A program made the position numbers and the translations under genes. The notes below the pieces were generated by a model that worked only from the letters and a program-made list of their open reading frames with translations, ran no database searches and was not told the origin of the DNA. Source: an uncultured Bacilli bacterium (GTDB lineage: Bacteria > Bacillota_I > Bacilli_A > RF39 > UBA660). Taken from it: a DNA stretch of 8,266 nt. The stretch covers positions 1 through 8,266 of the forward strand of contig CANQIY010000044.1 in NCBI GenBank assembly GCA_947624125.1, read 5' to 3'. Positions 4,911-8,266 of this stretch are shown in pieces; positions within the stretch are counted from its first letter, which is position 1; every line of letters starts with the position of its first letter.

Positions 4911-6472
4911 TTTATTTAGTAATATTTTCATTACCTTATATATATATAGTAAGTAAAAATAATTTACATATGTTACAACAAAATTTTTATAATGAAAATA
5001 ATCGTTATTTAAGATGGGGTTTTAAAAATATAAAAAATAGTTTTAATTTTCTAGAAATAATTATTGTTCTTATTAATTTAAGTAATTTATTTATGAAAAA
5101 TAAATATTTAACAATTATTAATATCTTTTATATCGTATTATTTCTAATTAATTATCAAAAAAGAAAAAAAGTAGTTATAAAAATTCCTCTTAAAATAACA
5201 AGTCGAATTAAAAGATTAATGACTACTTTAACGGTTTTATATTTATTACCTATTATAATTTTTAAAGATAGTTTTCTTACCATACTTATTTTAAGTATAA
5301 TGATTTTCTTTAATTTTATAATGGTTTATATCAGTAATGTTATTAATATTCCGATAGAAAAAAGTGTTTTTCTTTATTATAAAAATAAAGCTGTAAAGAA
5401 ATTAAGAAGTTTTAATAATTTAGAAGTAATAGGTATTACTGGTAGTTATGGTAAAACTAGTAGTAAAAATATTTTAAATACAATATTAAATGTTAAATAT
5501 AATGCCTTAGCTACACCTAAGAATTTTAATACTCAATATGGTTTAATTATGACTATTAATAATAATTTAGATAAGTTTAATGATTATTTTATTGCTGAGA
5601 TGGGAGCTTTTAAAAAGGGAAGAATTAAATTATTATGTGATTTAGTTAAACCTAAGTATGGAATATTAACTATTATAGGGCTTGCTCATTTAGAAACATT
5701 TGGTAGTATTGAAAATATATGTGAAGGAAAATTTGAATTAATCGAAGCATTACCGAAAGATGGGCTTGGTATATTAAATAGAGATGATGAAAAACAAGTT
5801 AATTATAAATTAAAGAATAAATGTCCAATTAAATGGATAGGAATCGATAATAAAGAAGCTGATATTTATGCCAAAGATATCAAAATAGATGAAAATGGAA
5901 TGAGTTTTCAAATTTATTTTCAAGAATTAGCTAGAACTGAGCCATTTAAGACCAAGTTATTAGGAAAAGCTAATATTTATAATATTTTAGCAAGTGTAGC
6001 TTTAGGTTATTATTTAAAAATGAGTATTGAAGAGTTACAACTAGGAGTTAAATTATTAAAACCAGTTGAACATCGTTTAGAATTAAAAGCTTATGAAGAT
6101 AATGTTATTATAGATGATGCTTATAATTCTAATCCTAATGGAGCCAAAATGGCTTTAGATGTTTTAAAATTAATGCCGGGTTATAAAATAGTAGTTACAC
6201 CAGGGATGATAGAATTAGGTAGTATGCAAAAAGATGCTAATTATGAATTTGGCCAAAATATTAGTAAAGTAGCTGATTATGTTATTTTAGTAGGTAGTAA
6301 ACAAACAAAAGATATATATGATGGTATTGTAAAAGAAGGATATGATTTAGAAAAGGTAAAAGTTATTAATAATGTAAGGGAAGCTTTTCCTATTATTAAT
6401 AATATAGAAGTTAAGGAAAGAAAATATATATTATTAGAAAATGATTTACCGGATATGTTTAATGAGGAGTGA
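4907..6472 (+). CDS. murF: Membrane-anchored MurF-type Mur ligase (UDP-MurNAc-tripeptide--D-Ala-D-Ala ligase family)
   Basis: A 521-residue protein. Residues 1 to about 150 hold some four or five hydrophobic segments and a conserved-looking LHMLQQNFYNENNRYLRW stretch (about 21-38). The Mur ligase core follows: P-loop GITGSYGKTSS (176-186, Lys183), EMGAFKKGRI, GLAHLETFG with His261, the Lys275 position expected to be carbamylated in Mur ligases, EHRLE at 388-392, and the MurF-diagnostic DDAYNSNPNG at 403-412. MurF joins D-Ala-D-Ala to the muramoyl tripeptide using ATP. The usual soluble N-terminal domain that binds UDP-MurNAc is not recognisable; the membrane region takes its place. The start ATG follows GGGGGTGAG and overlaps the hydrolase stop. 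The next gene, Ddl, makes the dipeptide substrate. MurF-family assignment is strong; whether the substrate is soluble or lipid-linked is open. Confidence 0.88.
   Translation: MIYLVIFSLPYIYIVSKNNLHMLQQNFYNENNRYLRWGFKNIKNSFNFLEIIIVLINLSNLFMKNKYLTIINIFYIVLFLINYQKRKKVVIKIPLKITSRIKRLMTTLTVLYLLPIIIFKDSFLTILILSIMIFFNFIMVYISNVINIPIEKSVFLYYKNKAVKKLRSFNNLEVIGITGSYGKTSSKNILNTILNVKYNALATPKNFNTQYGLIMTINNNLDKFNDYFIAEMGAFKKGRIKLLCDLVKPKYGILTIIGLAHLETFGSIENICEGKFELIEALPKDGLGILNRDDEKQVNYKLKNKCPIKWIGIDNKEADIYAKDIKIDENGMSFQIYFQELARTEPFKTKLLGKANIYNILASVALGYYLKMSIEELQLGVKLLKPVEHRLELKAYEDNVIIDDAYNSNPNGAKMALDVLKLMPGYKIVVTPGMIELGSMQKDANYEFGQNISKVADYVILVGSKQTKDIYDGIVKEGYDLEKVKVINNVREAFPIINNIEVKERKYILLENDLPDMFNEE
6464..6469 (+). 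promoter_or_regulatory. Ribosome binding site that decides the Ddl start
   Basis: GAGGAG lies at the very end of the MurF gene. Candidate starts are GTG 6469, ATG 6472 and ATG 6478. The first overlaps the site and the second is 2 bases away, both too close. ATG 6478, 8 bases away, is well placed and leads straight into MKIRVGIFFGG. Confidence 0.7.
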
Positions 6473-6477
6473 TGAAA

Positions 6478-7647
6478 ATGAAAATTAGAGTAGGTATATT
6501 TTTTGGGGGTAGTAGTGTGGAGCATGAAGTTAGTGTTATTTCCGCTTTACAAGCGATTGAATATATAAATAAAGAAAAGTATGAAATTGTGCCAATTTAT
6601 ATATCTAAAGAAAAAGATTTATATACAGGTAATTATTTATTAGATATTGAAAATTATCAAGACTTAGATAAATTAAAACAAAATAGTGAGCATGTTGTTA
6701 TTGAAAAAAATAAAGATGAATATAATCTAGTTAAAGTTGGATGGTTAAGAAAAGTTGTGGCTAAAATAGATGTTGCTTTTCCTATTGTGCATGGTCAAAA
6801 TGTAGAAGATGGTTCTTTAGCTGGCTTTTTTGAAACCTTAGGCATACCTTATGTAGGTAGTAATGTTTTAGCGTCATCTTTAGGTCAAGATAAAATTGTG
6901 ATGAAACAAGTCTTTGCTAGTTCTAATATTCCAATTGTTCCTTATCTTTGGTTTTTTGACTATGAATATTTAAATGATAAAGAAAGTATTTTAAAAAGAA
7001 TAGAGAAGCTAGGTTATCCAGTTGTAGTAAAACCAGCTTCTCTAGGTAGTAGTGTTGGCATAAATTTTGTTAAAGATAAAAAAGAAATTGAGAAAGCTAT
7101 TGAAGACGCTATTAACTATGATAAAAAAATTATTATTGAAAAAGGGGTAGATAATTTAATTGAAGTTAATTGTAGTGTTCTTGGTAATAGTACAACCCAA
7201 AGTACAAGTTTAATTGAACAAGTAATAAGTAGTAATAATATATTAACTTATAAAGATAAATATATAGGTAATGGTAAAACAAAAGGGAAGACAAAGGGAA
7301 TGGTTAATACTAGTAGAATAATTCCGGCCCCATTATCAAAAGAATTAACCAAAACTATAGAAGAAATCAGTAAAGAAGTATTTAAATGTTTAAATTTAAG
7401 TGGGGTATGTCGAATAGATTATCTTATTAATAGTAAAACAAATGAAGTATTTGTTAATGAACCAAATACTATTCCGGGTTCACTTTCCTTTTACTTATGG
7501 GAACCAATGGGCAAAACTTATACAGAATTACTTGATGAACTTATAACTATTGGGATTAAAGAATATAAAAATAAACATAAAAAAACAACTTGTTTTGATG
7601 TTAATATTTTAAAAAATTATCAAAAAAATAAAGGAATAAAAAAATAA
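6478..7647 (+). CDS. ddl: D-alanine--D-alanine ligase
   Basis: A 389-residue cytoplasmic ATP-grasp ligase that joins two D-Ala using ATP, supplying the dipeptide added by the MurF-type enzyme upstream. Visible motifs are GGSSVEHEVS at 10-19, HGQNVEDGS at 105-113, VVVKPASLGSSVGI at about 182-195 (ATP-binding Lys185 and glycine-rich loop), IEVNCSVLGN in the central domain, and NEPNTIPGSLSFYLWEP starting at 327, which carries the metal-binding Glu and Asn and the substrate-binding Gly334. The NVEDG and YLWEP variants are those of a subgroup I associate with Clostridia and relatives rather than the HGPNGEDG form of proteobacterial Ddl. The protein is slightly longer than the roughly 310-360 residues typical of the family, with a Lys-rich tail. 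Specificity for D-Ala rather than D-Ser or D-lactate in the second site is assumed from the housekeeping context. Confidence 0.93.
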   Translation: MKIRVGIFFGGSSVEHEVSVISALQAIEYINKEKYEIVPIYISKEKDLYTGNYLLDIENYQDLDKLKQNSEHVVIEKNKDEYNLVKVGWLRKVVAKIDVAFPIVHGQNVEDGSLAGFFETLGIPYVGSNVLASSLGQDKIVMKQVFASSNIPIVPYLWFFDYEYLNDKESILKRIEKLGYPVVVKPASLGSSVGINFVKDKKEIEKAIEDAINYDKKIIIEKGVDNLIEVNCSVLGNSTTQSTSLIEQVISSNNILTYKDKYIGNGKTKGKTKGMVNTSRIIPAPLSKELTKTIEEISKEVFKCLNLSGVCRIDYLINSKTNEVFVNEPNTIPGSLSFYLWEPMGKTYTELLDELITIGIKEYKNKHKKTTCFDVNILKNYQKNKGIKK

Positions 7648-7671
7648 AAAACTTCTTAAGGGAAATTTTTT
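7646..7671. terminator. Bidirectional terminator shared by ddl and the convergent regulator gene
   Basis: Six A (7646-7651) and six T (7666-7671) flank a short inner stem TTCT/GGAA with one mismatch, giving a hairpin with a T tail on both strands. It overlaps the last bases of the ddl stop codon and of the regulator's stop codon, so the two convergent genes share it in a gap of only 22 bases. Confidence 0.6.
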
Positions 7672-7912
7672 ATTGCTTTACAATTTCTTTTGGTGGTTTA
7701 AAATCTAATTTTTTGGTATCTAATCCTAAAATATAATCAGCTGATACACCAAGATATTCACATATTTTAGGTAAATAAGTAACGGGCATAATATTAACCC
7801 CTTTTTCATAGCGGGCATATTGTTGTTGTTTAATACCAAGATAAGCAGCGATTTCTTTTTGGGTTACATTTTTACAATCTCTAACCCATTGAATTTTTTC
7901 ATTATAATACAT
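7670..7912 (-). CDS. Xre-family helix-turn-helix transcriptional regulator
   Basis: An 80-residue protein made almost entirely of a Cro/C1-type HTH domain. TQKEIAAYLGIKQQQYARYEKG (about 17-38) is the helix-turn-helix, and LPKICEYLGVSADYILGL (about 51-68) closes the domain; a short charged tail follows. I chose the ATG at 7912 because GGTGAT lies 4 bases upstream and the predicted transcript starts near 7928. An ATG at 7939 would add nine residues but has no ribosome binding site and falls upstream of that start. There is no ligand or oligomerisation domain, so it probably acts as a simple dimeric repressor. The region between it and the divergent gene holds paired TACAA/TTGTA sites over both promoters, suggesting it controls itself and that gene. 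It ends tail-to-tail with ddl. Confidence 0.9.
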   Translation of the reverse strand: MYYNEKIQWVRDCKNVTQKEIAAYLGIKQQQYARYEKGVNIMPVTYLPKICEYLGVSADYILGLDTKKLDFKPPKEIVKQ

Positions 7913-7934
7913 AAATATCACCATCTCTACTAAT

Positions 7935-7963
7935 ATCATGTTTTACAACTCTTAAGTTGACAA
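7935..7963 (-). promoter_or_regulatory. Promoter of the Xre regulator gene
   Basis: On the minus strand, -35 TTGTCA (7958-7963) and -10 CATGAT (7935-7940) are 17 bases apart. The -35 shares five bases with the -35 of the opposite promoter. The -10 is poor (4 of 6), so the exact start is uncertain. Confidence 0.4.
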
Positions 7964-8008
7964 GTGAATTCATGTGTTGTAAAATTTAATTACAATAGAT
8001 GAATTGTA
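7941..8008. promoter_or_regulatory. Operator region with four TACAA/TTGTA half-sites
   Basis: Half-sites lie at 7944-7948 (TACAA), 7977-7981 (TTGTA), 7991-7995 (TACAA) and 8004-8008 (TTGTA). They build three inverted repeats: perfect 9-base arms TTTTACAAC and GTTGTAAAA (7941-7949, 7976-7984); TTGTAA with TTACAA around 7 bases (7977-7995); and TACAAT with ATTGTA around 6 bases (7991-8008). They cover the -10 and start of the plus-strand promoter and abut the -10 of the minus-strand promoter, as expected for a repressor operator. The Xre protein encoded alongside is the obvious candidate ligand; this is inference. Confidence 0.6.
7957..7985 (+). promoter_or_regulatory. Promoter of the partial membrane-protein gene
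   Basis: Consensus -35 TTGACA (7957-7962), 17-base spacer, -10 TAAAAT (7980-7985), the best promoter in the window. The predicted start near 7992 lies inside the operator array. The leader is about 75 bases, with no hairpin of note. Confidence 0.75.
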
Positions 8009-8066
8009 TCATGATTAATTATAAGAAAAAAAGCCATATTAATAACAAAAAGGTGATGATATAGTG

Positions 8067-8266
8067 ATGGTTAATAATGTACTTAGAAAAATTAGATTAG
8101 AGAGTAAAAAAATTGTTTTAGCTTTATTAGTAGTTGTTTTATTATCATTAGTAGTATTAAAAGCTATAGCCCAAAATAAAGTAGTACTCGATAATGTAAT
8201 ATTAGATATAAATAATTCTAAAGATAGTTTAGCTATTTATATAGAAGAATATGATGCAGAAGGTAA
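8067..8266 (+). CDS. Membrane-anchored protein of unknown function, N-terminal part (runs off the window)
   Basis: The first 66 codons of a gene cut by the right edge. AGGTGAT (8051-8057) precedes ATG 8067 at 9 bases; an in-frame GTG at 8064 is the alternative start. A short basic N-terminus (about residues 1-16) is followed by a hydrophobic helix IVLALLVVVLLSLVVL at about 16-31, then a polar region with DNVILDINNSKDSLAIYIEEYDAEG. This looks like an N-in signal anchor or uncleaved signal peptide; there is no lipobox cysteine and no prepilin GF site. I do not recognise the family. It is divergent from the Xre regulator and its promoter lies under the TACAA/TTGTA operator array, so it is probably controlled by that regulator. 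Confidence 0.6.
   Translation, partial: MVNNVLRKIRLESKKIVLALLVVVLLSLVVLKAIAQNKVVLDNVILDINNSKDSLAIYIEEYDAEG

Noticed and set aside
6469..6477. GTG 6469 or ATG 6472 as the start of ddl
   Set aside because: Both lie on or within 2 bases of the GAGGAG ribosome binding site. ATG 6478 has correct spacing and begins the conserved N-terminus.
6277..6525. An 82-codon minus-strand ORF across the MurF/Ddl junction
   Set aside because: It lies opposite two well-supported genes, has low-complexity Ser/Thr/Ile/Leu composition, and shows no domain.
1..8266. CRISPR array, insertion sequence, or use of TGA as Trp
   Set aside because: No regularly spaced repeats or transposase-like frames are seen. TGG codes for Trp throughout and TGA serves as a stop in several genes.

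Overview
The window is very AT-rich and reads with the standard bacterial code: TGG encodes Trp, and TGA ends several genes. AGG/GGGGG-type ribosome binding sites, sigma-A-type promoters and a complete D-alanyl-D-alanine branch of peptidoglycan synthesis point to a low-GC Gram-positive (Bacillota). The MurF and Ddl subtypes resemble those of uncultured gut Bacilli and Clostridia. This assignment is inferred from protein style only; no marker gene is present.

Left part (1-1801), all on the minus strand and accessory in character. Two neighbouring KilA-N-domain genes (one cut by the window edge, one C-terminally truncated) share an almost identical 35-base promoter/leader. Beyond them lies an intact ADP-ribosylglycohydrolase gene with its own promoter, possibly preceded by a 40-residue leader ORF overlapping its start. 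Next is a tRNA gene with anticodon CGT (Thr), an encoded CCA end, a good promoter and a downstream terminator. The accessory genes lie on the 3' side of this tRNA, the usual side for integrated elements, although no convincing attachment repeat is visible.

Central part (1880-7671), all on the plus strand. A promoter at 1880-1908 drives a 726-residue polytopic membrane protein made of a GtrA domain fused to a DUF6020-like region, probably for surface or lipid-linked glycan work. A tight three-gene unit follows: an alpha/beta hydrolase, a membrane-anchored MurF-type ligase (4-base ATGA overlap) and a D-Ala-D-Ala ligase (5-base gap). Ddl would make D-Ala-D-Ala and the MurF-like enzyme would attach it to the peptidoglycan stem peptide. 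The MurF-like protein lacks the usual N-terminal nucleotide-muramoyl-binding domain and carries a multi-pass membrane region instead. The hydrolase substrate is unknown. The unit ends in a hairpin terminator shared with a convergent gene.

Right part (7670-8266). A small Xre-type regulator on the minus strand is divergent from a plus-strand gene cut by the window edge, which encodes a membrane-anchored protein of unknown function. Their intergenic region has overlapping divergent promoters and four TACAA/TTGTA half-sites arranged as inverted pairs, a likely operator through which the regulator controls itself and the divergent gene.
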